Shown piece by piece: positions 50,099-62,636 of a stretch of 64,000 bases of DNA. The translations under genes were made by a program, and so were the position numbers. This stretch comes from Arthrinium phaeospermum (Eukaryota; Ascomycota; Sordariomycetes; Amphisphaeriales; Apiosporaceae). How positions within the stretch are numbered: the first letter of the stretch is position 1; every line of letters begins with the position of its first letter. The notes below the pieces were generated by a model. The model was not told the origin of the DNA. It searched no databases and saw nothing but the letters and a program-made list of their open reading frames with translations. The stretch spans positions 2,790,001 through 2,854,000 of the forward strand of contig QYRS01000003.1 of the NCBI GenBank assembly GCA_006503535.1. The letters run 5' to 3'.

Positions 50099-50414
50099 CA
50101 ACATAACCTTAAAGCCATATTTCCACAAACCAAGCCGGCAGGCACTAGCCTCTTGCCCACCCATTGCGTGCCTGTGAAGCATTGCATAGTAGGAGCTGCT
50201 ACGACACCGACCGTGAGTAGAGAGAGTTGCAGCTTGCAAACTGGCAAAGCCTTTCTCCAACATAACCTTAAAGCCATATTTCCACAAACCAAGCCGGCAG
50301 GCACTAGCCTCTTGCCCACCCATTGCGTGCCTGTGAAGCATTGCATAGTAGGCTGCTACGACACCGACCGTGAGTAGAGAGAGTTGCAGCTTGCAAACTG
50401 GCAAAGCCTTTCTC
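50099..50414. repeat. Tandem duplication, two units of about 158 bases
   Basis: The unit 50099-50257 is followed directly by a second copy at 50258-50414. The copies are identical except for a two-base difference near the middle (TAGGAGCTGC against TAGGCTGC). Near-identity means the duplication is recent, or that it is an assembly artefact. No open frame runs through it with codon bias, and it shows no similarity to the tRNA-like copies nearby. Confidence 0.9.
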
Positions 50415-50624
50415 CGAATCAAGCGCCGTGGCGGGACAGCCGCTGTACGCAAAGGATAATCGATCCAGGGAGCTTTAAAAAGGGTGGTAGCTCGTGGGTA
50501 TCATACACACGGCTCACTAACCACCTTGGCTTGCCCACATTATAAGTCGTCGAGACTAGCTCACAACTTGGCTAATAGGCAATCAGGCTTTCTGGGAAAT
50601 ACACCATGCTTCTGTTGCCGTGCT

Positions 50625-50700
50625 ACTCTGTCTAGAACTTGTTGTCACGGCGAAGGAGCCAGTGCTCTAACCAACTGAACCGACCCGCCCCGACGGGCAA
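50625..50700 (-). repeat. Degenerate tRNA-headed element (SINE-like), copy 1
   Basis: On the minus strand the DNA reads GGTTCAGTTGGTTAGAGC, a near-perfect tRNA D-arm and RNA polymerase III A box, then CGCCGTGACAACAAGTTC, where a B box (GTTCGAATC in intact elements) is expected but altered to GTTCTAGAC. The anticodon arm does not fold properly, so it is not a working tRNA. A second copy lies 0.7 kb away in the other direction and shares most of this sequence, including the non-tRNA part GCCGTGA-A-CAAGT. That points to a SINE-type family, not to a single dead tRNA. Confidence 0.55.
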
Positions 50701-51398
50701 AGGGACACGTCGTCAAACTAGCGTCTTGACTGTCTACTAGAGCTTATCACCACTCCTTATAGTTGTATGGTAATACAGAAGCTCAGAATGCGGAGCGAGC
50801 GAGGCAATCATCGCGGGGAATTATTGCTCCAGAGAGGCCGTCAGTACACCAAATAGGACCGTTGCAGTACATGAGATCTCGAGGAGACACGTCCGATCTA
50901 GAACAGTAGAGATTGGGCTTACTTGCCCGGGGGAAGAGCGGGGGTAGATTTTGCGGTTGGTTTGCCATTATCTACGACGACGGTGTAGGGAAATCAATTG
51001 GAGGCTAAGGCTCAGGCAATGATATCCCATGCTGTCACTATGGCACATTGCCGCTACCAACTACTTCTAAATGTATGTATTCATCAGGCGAGCCCCCCTG
51101 CCTCACGGTACTGTCTAAAGTGTTCAGGCATGCCCGTGTAGTCGAGGAATGGGAAGAAGAGGTACGAATACGTCGAAGACATATTTCATTCGTGAAAGCA
51201 TGCTGCTGGGAGGATTCAAGATTGTCAACTCACTCATTCCATATCTTTCCCTTTGGTGTATCGAAGTGAGGAACGTAGATGGGTGCGAAGAAGCAACTTA
51301 TCATCAACTCGCAGAAAGTATAAGGGGTGGTGTAAGCTCTAGTAAACAATCAAGACGCTGATTTGACAATGCTGTCCTTTTGTACAGTTGAGGACGAT

Positions 51399-51470
51399 GG
51401 TCGGGCTGGCTCAGTTGGTTAGAGAACTGGTTGCAGCGCCGTGAGAGCAAGTAGCAATCAATATTCCCAT
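51399..51470 (+). repeat. Degenerate tRNA-headed element (SINE-like), copy 2
   Basis: Plus-strand GGCTCAGTTGGTTAGAGAACTGG matches the A box of copy 1, followed by GCGCCGTGAGAGCAAGTAGCAATC; the last nine bases align with the B box of copy 1 and with the intact consensus GTTCGAATC, with changes different from those in copy 1. The two copies point away from each other and have therefore decayed independently from one parent. No 3' tail or target duplication could be made out. Confidence 0.5.
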
Positions 51471-54400
51471 CCGCGGAAGCCCGAGTAGTTGGATTTGTCT
51501 ACGAATCATGGAGGAAGGCAAACTTCCTGCAAGGGGTGGACTCTTGCTCGTGCTTGATGATATTCAGGGATACTCGTCTTAACACCTCATTGGGAATTCA
51601 CATGGTCGCTTGATCGCAAAGGATAAATCCACATCATTGCAGAACATGTCACTATAACTGAGAACCGAATGCCTTCGCGGATTAAGTTGCAATTATCCAG
51701 ATGCGTGGACGACTGCTAACAGCATATCTAAAAGTTCTACCCAGACGACCATCTTTCTTTATCTAGCCCCTAAGATGTAGAGAAATCGCCATAAATGACA
51801 CACCAAGAGAATATTCGTATCAGCGTACTGCTTCTTCAGGACTCACCTGATATTCAATCGACAATTGCTCCACCCAGCGACGAGCCAAAGATAGCAATGT
51901 CCAATAAAACCACCACAGTTACAGAGTTCGACCTGTCGTATAGGCCGTTCATATTTCCCGAAGAGCCAGCATCCGGCAAGTTCGATCAGAGACAGCCGCT
52001 CATGGGTTACTGTCAAGCCATCATATTAGTGAATGCCCGCCTCCCATCGCACGAGCGGTATACTTTGCTAACGATCGCACGGCCGCGGACAATGTCTGCT
52101 GGGCACCGGGGTGACGTATCAGCTTCAAAGAGAGGAAAACGCTCAGACTTTGGTCTTGCTTCAGCAATACGCGCCTAGCAGACACAAGCCACGTACTTGA
52201 GACGCTGGCATCACCAGTAGGCGCTGCCCACAGACAATTCGTCGGTTATAGCCGCCAGGCGTCCGAAATATCATGCGACAAGATCAGCCGCAGACAGGAC
52301 CATTGTAACTCTATTGCCAATAAAAAACTTGATGGGGGTGGCATTAGGGAGCAGGCTATAGCGCGATGACCGTTGCAGTAGTTATTTTCTTGAGCCCGCT
52401 GGCGGTGGAGGCCGGGACTTCGCTATATAAGAGCGTATTATGACTGCAAACTAGGACTACGAACCAAGATGACATCGCGATTACCGAAAGTATAACCATC
52501 AACCGCATAGTTTTGCGTCCTTTTCAGAGCCTCGACGCTGGCCGATGCCGAGACATTAGCAGTCGCGATAAGAGGCTGGATACACACTTGGACACCAAAT
52601 CAGCTTGTAACTTTAATATTGACGTCACACGTCACATATTAAGGGAATATGCCAGCTTCATGGATCTTTTCTTCTCCGTGAATAACAGCAAGTAGGAGGC
52701 ACTTGTCACCAAGTCGGGATATTGCTAACAGGGCTACATTTGAGACCAACTGTCAGACTACTGCAACCATCATCCGCACGACTGGATGACAAGAGTAGCG
52801 GCAGTGCCCAGCAACAACAGCAACGCCATAGCCGTCGTCCAGTGAGCGCCTTTCACTGTGGCTGAAACCTTGGGGATCCCTTGCACCTATGGCGCTATCA
52901 TCCATGCAAACGCAATCGTCAATATCCTTGCTCTCTCGCAAAAAGTTCATATTTTCTTCTGCTTCGGGTAACTCGGTAGCAATGCTTGTACCGGAGTGTG
53001 TAAAGTAAGTACATAAGTATGCGTTTGCACAGCTCGGGCAGTCCACGTTGCAGTGGCGAGTCCATATGCACAGCCATCCCTTTGAGTCGGAATGCATCTA
53101 CAGTTTACGTGAGCCAGCTACATACTTACATACATTAAATAAAATTGTGCAGGCCTGAGTGGTCACCCAATCGCTACCTACAGTCAGCTCGCTTGGCCGA
53201 AACAGGCCAACCCTTTATGAGGACGAATCAGCGATCAGCCCTCCCTACCCGCCACCTTCTTGCATACAGTGCTAATTTTACCTTGATTGCACCCACTGTC
53301 TTACCCACGTACATGCATATCGTCAAAAGAGAGACAAAGATATACGGCTGCGCTGGAGAAATGTCGGAAGTCCACACGAGAGGCTGTGTATTAGGTTACG
53401 AGAACCAAACGGAACATAATGACATATTCCAGAAGGTGTAAGTTGGGCCGTCGCACATCTACCTCACCATCAAGATCATGCATAACGCTGGCGAGATTGC
53501 TTACTTGAGGCTGGGCACTGGGTCTGACTCTCCTCTCTGGGTCGGTCCCCTGCCCCTACGTCGATCCTTCAATGCCGATTAGCCACCTCTGCCTCTTGCG
53601 CGCTGCTCGCCCTTTCTTTTGGCGTTGTCAATAAGGAGGCTGAGAAGCAGCTTGCTATTTGCAACGCGACACCCATATATTCATAAGACAGAAGCACCTG
53701 GTGTTCATGCGCACGAAGCTGTCTGCGAAGCCTCGTAGGGAAAAAGCAAGGAGTAGTATATCCAGTCATCGGCCAGTAATGTTAACCTTGAAGACACATT
53801 TGGGTAGTGCCTGCAAGAAGACCTGAAGACATTTTCCTGGGCGACATGGGCCATCAACCATCTCGGACGACCAACAACCCCACTCCGCTAGCATGTTTCT
53901 TTGAGGTTTAGCTTGCCTAATACTGTCCATGTCGTACCCATACTACCTACTACCGACTTTCATCAATCTCTCCATACCTACTGCTTCTGCTGCCCACCCC
54001 CTCAAGCGAGCCTGCCACTGCCAGGGAAAAGCATTGGTTTTTAAATTATGCGCGGAGCAGCAGGGTCGCCGTAACAACTCATTGCCCTTGTCACCTTGTC
54101 AAGCGTTGGCCAGCCTCGGATGGTTGGAAACCTCTACTATTGCTTCCGTCGTCTGTTCTTTTTTTCCTGTCCACACCACTGCTCCGTCGACACTGCCGAG
54201 ACACCGACATCTCTGATAATCATAGGACGAAAACGACATCTGCAAGTGAGGTTGGAAAACCGGAGGAAGGATACAGTGCCGAAAAACAAAACGGACGAAC
54301 AACAAAAACGAGGAAAACCAAAACTCGCTAAAGACCCACTTGTCCCAGGAACAGCTACTGCAACACAGCAAGCCGTCTCGACACCGACAGGCCAAGCGAG

Positions 54401-54600
54401 TCTTCCATTCCGTCCAGATCTCGCTCCCATATCTCCCCTCGAAAGCCCGTCACCTGCGACAAATCCCAAGCTACAGCTTGAAGGATATAAGCTGTCGAAG
54501 ACATCGCACAGACCTGCACGCCTCTCTGTGCGAAGTACTTAATACCATATCACCATAATACCGAATCGGCCACGCGCAAATCTCGCAATCTCGCAATCAA

Positions 54601-55866
54601 ATGGGTTCGACGGATTTTGGCAAGTTTGAGGTAGGTTCAGGCCCAGTTCAATCTTGCCGCACGCACGCCCGCGCGCGACAATCGCGACAACGCGACAATC
54701 GCATTCGGCCCTCTGGTAATAGTTCTTGCTGACCAGCTTTCACCGTCAACAGGCATTCTGCCGTGATGCAACCTTGCCCGTTTGTAATGTAAGTGGCCAA
54801 CACCTTCGCTGCCAGAGCCTTTCTGAGATATAATACTATAATACTGACATGGTGATACAGCTACTCTCACAAGGACCTGCCTATTCAAACAACCAGACGG
54901 GACCATGGGCGGCTGCAAGCTAGAGGGTATCCCTTTGAGCGGCGGCCGTCAATTGGGCAACCTGGGTAAGTCTGAGCGACGAAATATTGGATTTCACTGG
55001 TGCTAATGAATTTCGAAGGTTCTATATTACTTTGCGGAATCGCAATTGCAGTCGCGGCATTGCTCCTGCTGCTATCTGAAAGGAAGAAGGCAGCTGTTGG
55101 CCGGAGGTAAGCCGAACCACCTTTTCGCTCGCGCTATTTGGCGAGTCGCTAACATCTTGGAAAAGGGAAATGCAACTATTTCTAGTTGGATACATCATTC
55201 TTGAAATATGTGAAATCTTCACTGTGGGAGAGTTCCCTCTGAGCCCAGTCCGGATTGTAAGCTCTGAACCGTTGAATCTCTCTACGTGACCTGAACACAT
55301 CGTCTAACTCTTATTCAGGCATTTTCCGGCGTTCACATCGGCATGGTGATCGCAACGACGTGGATTTTGATGCTCAACGGTGTAGTCGGATACCAGGTTA
55401 TCGACGACGGGACACCGATCTCTCTTGGCTTGATGTTGCTATCCGGCGTTGTTCTTCTTGTCGGCACTGGCTACATCGCCTGGACACAGGTTACAACTGG
55501 ACCGGTACATTCAAGAGCAGCTGGGACCCCGGCAACCGACACATTGCGCTCTATGTCCTGTACCAGCTCGCGCCGTTGGTTTTCCTTGTCGCCTTCTTCG
55601 TTCTCGAGGCGATTCTGGTCTTGCGCGTACTCGGCGAAGTCCGACCCATGGCCTACTTGACAGGAGCTGCTCTTCTCTTCGCCATTGGCCAGGTCTTCAA
55701 CTACACAATCAGCCCTTATATTTGCAACGGCACTGCGGGCAAGATCGATGGTGCTCTCTTTGAGACACTGTTCACCTTGCTTTCCGTCATCATGGTCTGG
55801 ATTTTCTGGTCCATAACCGAAGACGATTGGCCGATTGCGACGGGACCGGCGACCGGTTATCCCTAA
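54601..55866 (+). CDS. Chs7-like chitin synthase export chaperone, two frameshifts
   Basis: Seven-helix ER membrane protein of the Chs7 family; yeast Chs7 escorts chitin synthase 3 out of the ER. Exons 54601-54630, 54753-54788, 54861-54965, 55019-55106, 55166-55256 and 55319-55866; restored length 299 residues. The N-terminus MGSTDFGKFEAFCRDATLPVCNLL, the block GIPLSGGRQLGNLGSILLCG, then LLSERKKAAVGRREMQLFLVGYIILEICEIF and the C-terminal SITEDDW fit a Chs7 paralogue, not Chs7 itself. Two one-base losses break the frame: near 54903-54904 (after NNQTG, before MGGCKLEG) and at 55479-55480 (YIA-LDTGYNWTG). With one C added at each, exon lengths and phases close exactly. The six short exons are typical. 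Frame repair is inferred; all exon joins are seen. Confidence 0.82.
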
Positions 55867-57428
55867 TTTAATTCACGTCTCTCATTTGACCACGGAGTTG
55901 GAGTTTTTGGTTCACGGGTATACCACTTCGTTATCATTTTTATTTTTTTTTGGATTCACAGGCGGACTTTTGGTCTAGCAACCGCGAAACCTCCCGTTCC
56001 AACAACAAGCAATTCTACCAAGGCCCCCTTGGGTCTTTCATTTAATAACGCGGAACACGGCCACCTTTTTTTGCAGAAGCATGTAGCTTTGACAAAGGCA
56101 CATGTAGGGACACGAGTCAAGCGTTCAGCGATACGATATACGTGGCGATTGAAGTTCGACTAGAGGAGGAAGGAGGGGGAGCAGCATATCTTGGGCTAGA
56201 CATACAGCATGATTCAGTGGCAGATGTTCTAGCCGTGTTGAAACCGGGCGAGTTTAGTAGATGTTGAGTATACCCCATTTACGCGGCTAATGTATATGAT
56301 GTCGTATGAACTCAAGACTTGGTTAAATCCGTTTTCGTCCAGGTACACCCGCGATCCTGTGATATTCGCCTGGACAGGAATGTAGAACTTCGTTCCACTG
56401 TATAAACGTGATGCCACGTTCGGGGAATTCCAGGAATTCGACGATGGTGTTGGAATGCTGATCTACATGCAATTAATGCAAGGAGCGCTGTCCGGTAAGA
56501 AAAAGACCCTCCACCCTACGTACTTGTTAATCCCCGACGATCCTTAACTTTTCCCCGGTTGAAACACGAGCTGAGCGTTTGACCGTCTGGAGTCGGCGGT
56601 GCCTCCGGGTATAGTGTATTTACGTAACAGCACAGAGCAAGTATGAGTGCTGCGTATGTAGTCGGTCGTATCACAGTTCTGAGGCTCTAATGTAGCCTAG
56701 CAAAATAAGCAACGTAGGCTAGCTGCACGTGTGTACCTAAAGTAGGACCCATTTCGTGCATCTCGTAGCGAACTCATCAATGCATGCAAGGCTACTCCGT
56801 ACCTGTGGATGTAAGGGTGAGATGGATCCCTAGAAATCACCAGAAGCAAGTGCACACTTGAGATGTGATACCTATTAATTCCCGGCGGCAGTGGAGAGAG
56901 CTGAGCTGAGCTTGAGCTTTGAGCAGAGCCGCTGCCACTTGCCCCACACCCCCCGCTAAGTGAGCAGCCAAGGGAGGAGCCGCCAAAGACAAAGACAAGC
57001 GACCAAGGCTTATTTACTAAGAAGGCCTGGTAAAGATAATAATACAGTGCGTCACAATTGACGACAGCCTCGCTCGCCCCGACGCTCCTTCCTTTTTTTT
57101 TCTCCCTTGAAAGCTGCGGTTCCCATGCGCTGCGCTAAAGACCAGATATCCATCTCTTCGCGGCAGATTATGTGAAACTTTGGCGGGTGGGCATACGGAT
57201 CTTAGGTCTTCAAGAGCCAAAGACGATATCTACATACCTACTTACCTACTTATTCATCAACAACTTTTTTTGTTTTTCCATGCAGTAGCGCCTGCTTGCA
57301 AAGGGCACCTGGAAAGCAGCCCTGGCGTCCCTTTCGGCGACTTATTCCCATCTTGGGTGACTGCTTGCGCCCTTGTGCTTCCCCCGTAGTCCGTCGTTCC
57401 ACAACCTTCACCCGCAAGCACCGCCGCC
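55867..57428. other. Intergenic: Chs7-like 3' flank and Ssl1 promoter
   Basis: No gene seen. A TACTCCGTA nonamer lies at 56793-56801. The last 200 bases are pyrimidine-rich and fit the leader of the next gene. Confidence 0.5.
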
Positions 57429-59034
57429 ATGGCCGACTCCGACGGCGAATACAACGGCAACGATGGCTCCGACGACGACTTGGGCAACCCCCACGACACG
57501 CGCGGCGGACGATCACGGACCGATGGCAACAAGAAGGGCGGCCGCAAGAAGGAAACGCAGGCGTCCTGGGAAAGCCTCCAGCGGTCCTGGGATACCGTGA
57601 CCGAGGGCGCGGATGGCACTCTGCAGGGGGCCATCGAGGGCCTGGCCGAGGCGCAGAAGCGCGCGCGCCTCATGAAAGACACGACGCCCCTACAGAGAGG
57701 TATAATACGACACCTGGTGCTCGTGCTGGACATGTCGTTCGCCATGCTCGAGAAGGATCTGCTGCCCAGCCGCCACGAGCTGACCATGGCCTACACGAAG
57801 GAATTCGTGCGGGAATACTTTGAGCAGAACCCCATATCACAGCTGAGCATCGTGGGCATGAGGGACGGCGTCGCCGTGCGCGTTAGCGACATGAGCGGAA
57901 GCCCAAGCCATCACCTGGAGAAGCTGGAGGAATGGGTGAAGCAGGAGCCTCAGGGCAGCCCCAGTCTGCAGAACGCGCTGGAGATGTGCAGGGGTGCTTT
58001 ATTGTAAGTCTTTTCTTGCGAACCTTGCGTTGACTTCAGTGTGCTGGTATTTGGAATCGGTTTTTCTCACAGATCGTCTACAGTAATACTCCTTCACATG
58101 GCACACGAGAAGTCCTCGTCGTCTATGGGGCACTCATGTCCAGTGACCCTGGCGACATCCATGACACCATCAGCTCGCTGATAAAGGATCGCGTACGAGT
58201 ATCAGTGGTGGGCATCGCTGCGCAGGTCGCCATCTGCGCCGAGTTATGCAGCAAAACCAATGGGGACGATTCCGGCTATCGGATAGCACTACACGAGCAG
58301 CATTTTCGCGACTTGCTCCTCGAGCTCACGACACCACCGGCCATACGTACAGAGGAGCAAAGCAACGCCAGCTTGCTCATGATGGGCTTCCCCTCCCGCA
58401 CCCTGGCCGAAGGGGACACAATCAACTATTGCGCCTGCCACAACCGCACCACAAGGGAGGGCTACGACTGCACGCGCTGCGGCTCTAGGGTCTGCCGTTT
58501 GCCGGCCGAGTGTCCCGGCTGCGGCCTGACCCTTATCCTCTCCACGCATCTGGCTCGCTCGTACCACCATTTGTTCCCTTTGCGGAACTGGGTCGAGGTT
58601 CCGTGGTCCAAGGCCACCCGCTCGAAGGCGTGCTATGCCTGCCTAGCCCCGTTCCCGGACAAACCAAAGCCGCCCAAGCCCAAGCCAAGGGAAAGGAAAA
58701 AGCCGAGGCCGGCACAGCGTCACCCGCAGCAGCAGGTGGTGCCCCGTCCAAAGATGCCCCGGCTAAAAGCGCCCCGGGGAAAACGCCCAAACCGCCTAGG
58801 GGGCTAAGCGAGTCAAGCCGGTACGCCTGCGAAGTCTGCAACAACCATTTCTGCATAGACTGCGATTTATTCGCCCACGAGATCCTGCACAACTGCCCCG
58901 GGTGCCAGAGCGACACGAGGGCGCGAGACGATCCCAATCCGGATCTGGAGATGAACGGCGTGGATGGCGTTCCGGCGGCGGCGGCTCACGTTAATGGCGA
59001 CGCCAACGGGAGCGCCATGGAGATAGACTCGTGA
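57429..59034 (+). CDS. SSL1: TFIIH core subunit Ssl1, with frameshift
   Basis: Structural subunit of the TFIIH core (human p44), needed for transcription initiation and nucleotide-excision repair; it stimulates the Rad3/XPD helicase. Exons 57429-58003 and 58084-59034; restored length 508 residues. Acidic start (MADSDGEYNGNDGSDDD), then TSSL-typical RGIIRHLVLVLDMSFAMLEKDL opening a von Willebrand A domain (SQLSIVGMRDGVAVRVSDMSG, PSHGTREVLVVYGAL, VSVVGIAAQVAICAEL). Zinc-binding cysteines follow in YCACHNRTTREGYDCTRC and CPGCGLTL. The last zinc module (YACEVCNNHFCIDCDLFAHEILHNCPGC) is in the next frame. One missing base in the CCC run at 58654-58656 (after CYACLAPF) explains this, and then the exon lengths close. 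Between them lies an Ala/Lys-rich linker of about 45 residues not typical of the yeast protein. Confidence 0.9.
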
Positions 59035-59647
59035 ACGAGTCCTTGAGGGAAGAAAAACTCGCTAGCTTACAGAGACGGCCCATGATGTGAGGCTGTCCAG
59101 AGAGCAAAGTTAAGGATAGAAAGGATTATCGGCGTTTTTATCAGACAGACGACGCTGGTGCTCTCCACAGGGGATAATAGCCTCTATTGGGATGGATACA
59201 GTCGGGACGATGAGTTTTCATCTCCGCGTTGTATATATACTGAACTAAGCAGGGCCTCACGACCCTGATCTAGCCTGAACTCTTGAGCACAGCGCTTCAG
59301 AGAATCTTACTTCACTGCAGATTCAAATTTATGATGCCAATATTGATAATGATGGTGAACAGCCTATCGCTGAATATGAATATGAATGTGCCCGCTTGCT
59401 TAAATAACGACCAATAACTCCCTATCCGCGTGGGTACGTGATCCGTCCCTCCCGGTTCATCCGATTGCCTTCTAAGATATATACATACACATTGCAATTT
59501 CCACAGGTATCAGTCTTTATACTGTGCCTTTCCGTGCCAGCTTGGCCATGGACTTGGCACCGGCACCTTTCAGTTTGCCCGTCCCCCTTTCTCGATTCCG
59601 TCAGATTATGCGGCAAAAGCCACCATAGCGATGTTTGCCGCTCCCGA
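59035..59647. other. Intergenic between convergent genes
   Basis: 3' flanks of SSL1 and the HPPD gene. No gene or clear signal seen. Confidence 0.5.
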
Positions 59648-60917
<1,270 letters not shown>

Positions 60918-61818
60918 ATTGGGCCGCCTGTAGTTGTGAAAGGTAACGAAGTTGACTTGACGTATTATTGAAAGTGAGTGCCAAAGGGTCAATAGAGGCT
61001 TTTAAGCAGTACCAGAAGCATTGATTGCCAGGTTCGACGTCTAGTGTCACCTTGATATCACGTCGGAGAGAGCTGTTGTTTTGATAGATTCGTCAATGAG
61101 CATGAGTAAAGTCCATTGTGAAATATTGAAGGATATGGACATGGCATGTAAGCCAAGGCGGCCGACCAGCAACGGCCAAGAGCGGACCAGCGGCTGCCGT
61201 CCGAGTGTAGACATGCCGATTCGAAATTCCGCACTGGAGGTCCTTTGCTTAGGTCAGATGGCCCGAGACAATGCGCGGCGTTCCTTTGAACGAAAAAGCG
61301 TGGATGCGGATATCCCATTGTCCTTGCATCCTTGGATGGCGGAATACCAGCCGCGCTGCAAATAGACTCGGGCCAGGCGTAAACCCGCTCGGCTACCCAC
61401 GGCCATCCACGGGGCCTGCTGCAAATGACCACTCAGACAGCGTCATCCTCCCATATCAATGCACCTCGACTCAATGCGCCATGCACCTGCCCGAAAATGA
61501 GGAAATCCTTATCAGTTGGAAGGACTAGGCCTCGTAATCACTCGTAGAGGCAACTATCGCACCCTGGCAAAAGGTATGTGGCGCCGAGCTTTGTTGCTTA
61601 GGAAACCCTCCATCTTCCCCTGTCTGCGACTCATGGGAAGACTTGAACCCTCTCACTTGCATTCATCTTCCGTACAGCCCAGCCTCACCACGTATTGAGA
61701 TTGAACTCTAGACATCAGAGCACCGCTTGTCAGTATTTGAAGATATCTCCGAGACCGATATTCCTGTTTAGTATATCGAACGATCCGGTATACCAGTCCG
61801 AAAAGACCACAGATCAAC
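60918..61818. promoter_or_regulatory. Divergent promoter between HPPD and the TTC36-like gene
   Basis: The 901 bases between the two start codons must hold both promoters. I see no gene here and no site I can name. Around 61640 the minus strand has GGGTTCAAGTCTTCCC, a tRNA B-box look-alike, but no A box stands at the right distance. Confidence 0.5.
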
Positions 61819-62622
61819 ATGGAGTCCACTTCACTCAGCCGCCGAGATGAGAATGTGCTGGAGAAAATGAAGGATCCCGAGTCGAACCCCGTTACGGCTG
61901 TCTTGATAGACTCGGCATTGCCCAGGGACCCGAACATTCACCAGCCCTCTATCTACGAACGGGTTTCTCAGCGAGAGCGCGACATAGTAGTGACAATGCA
62001 GCAGCTGGAAATGCAGCTGGCAGGGCTCAAGACTACCACTCCAGCTCTCGACCCTACCGAGCAATACAAGACCTGTGTTGCTCATCTTGGCCAACTGATC
62101 GCCGAGTACCCCCAATACGCAAGTGCCCGCAACAACAGAGCACAGGCTTTGAGGCGACTTTATGGCGACATGATGTTGTTGCGCGTAGACGACCCCAAAG
62201 CCCTTGCTCAGGGCGCGCAGTTTTCGGAAAAGAAGGAGGCGGCAGCAATGGCACTCTCGGATCTTGACGAGGCAGTCAAGCTGTTGACACCGAAGAGCCT
62301 ATTTTCGTCCATCTCCCCACAGGCCAGCAAGACGCTGGCGCTTGCTCACACCCAGAGAGCAGCGCTGTATCATATTACTGCAAAACGGTTACAGGACGAA
62401 ACGGACGGGAGTGATTTAAATATACACGAAGGCCGCAAAGAAATCGGCTGGAGTAAGATGAACTTTGAAGAAGCAGCATCAAGAGATTTTGCTCTGGGCG
62501 GACGATATGGGAACGAAATCGCGAAGGGCCTAGCTGTCGCCACAAACCCTACAGCCAAGTTGTGTGGCCAAATGGTTCGCGAGGCTATGAAGAAGGAGTA
62601 TGGTCCCGCGTTCGAGGTTTGA
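61819..62622 (+). CDS. TTC36-like tetratricopeptide repeat protein
   Basis: Intronless gene for 267 residues. The central and C-terminal blocks match the TTC36 family: ARNNRAQALRRLYGD (TTC36: YNNRAQARRLQGD), ALSDLDEAVKLL, the TPR helix pair ALAHTQRAALYHITAKRL, NFEEAASRDFALGG, and the end block ATNPTAKLCGQMVREAM. Human TTC36 is shorter (189 residues). In the fungal protein the first TPR is interrupted by about 20 residues (MMLLRVDDPKALAQGAQFSE). TTC36 is a cytosolic TPR protein that in mouse has been reported to bind 4-hydroxyphenylpyruvate dioxygenase and shield it from ubiquitin-dependent degradation. Here it stands divergent to the HPPD gene, which supports a related role. That function is inference; the fold is seen. 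The stop lies 14 bases from the end of NCE101 on the other strand. Confidence 0.85.
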   Translation: MESTSLSRRDENVLEKMKDPESNPVTAVLIDSALPRDPNIHQPSIYERVSQRERDIVVTMQQLEMQLAGLKTTTPALDPTEQYKTCVAHLGQLIAEYPQYASARNNRAQALRRLYGDMMLLRVDDPKALAQGAQFSEKKEAAAMALSDLDEAVKLLTPKSLFSSISPQASKTLALAHTQRAALYHITAKRLQDETDGSDLNIHEGRKEIGWSKMNFEEAASRDFALGGRYGNEIAKGLAVATNPTAKLCGQMVREAMKKEYGPAFEV

Positions 62623-62636
62623 ATTCGGTGTGTGTA

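Larger units (their letters stand above)
46783..54600. other. Largest gene-free stretch, 7.8 kb
   Basis: I find no gene in this stretch. Its frames (up to 168 codons, the longest lying in the duplication at 50099-50414) lack codon bias and motifs. A 127-codon frame at 51795-52178 is the best of them but matches nothing I know. It holds a tandem duplication (50099-50414), two tRNA-headed copies (50625-50700 and 51399-51470) and a TACGGAGTA nonamer at 47845-47853. It may be a graveyard of short elements. Overall base composition is not strongly A/T-shifted. Confidence 0.5.

Noticed and set aside
51795..52178. 127-codon frame in the large gene-free stretch
   Set aside because: Best frame there, but without bias, motif or neighbouring exons; mentioned only in the intergenic entry.
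61625..61690. Possible tRNA on the minus strand
   Set aside because: There is a B-box-like GGTTCAAGTC, but the T stem has mismatches and there is no A box or acceptor stem at the right distance.
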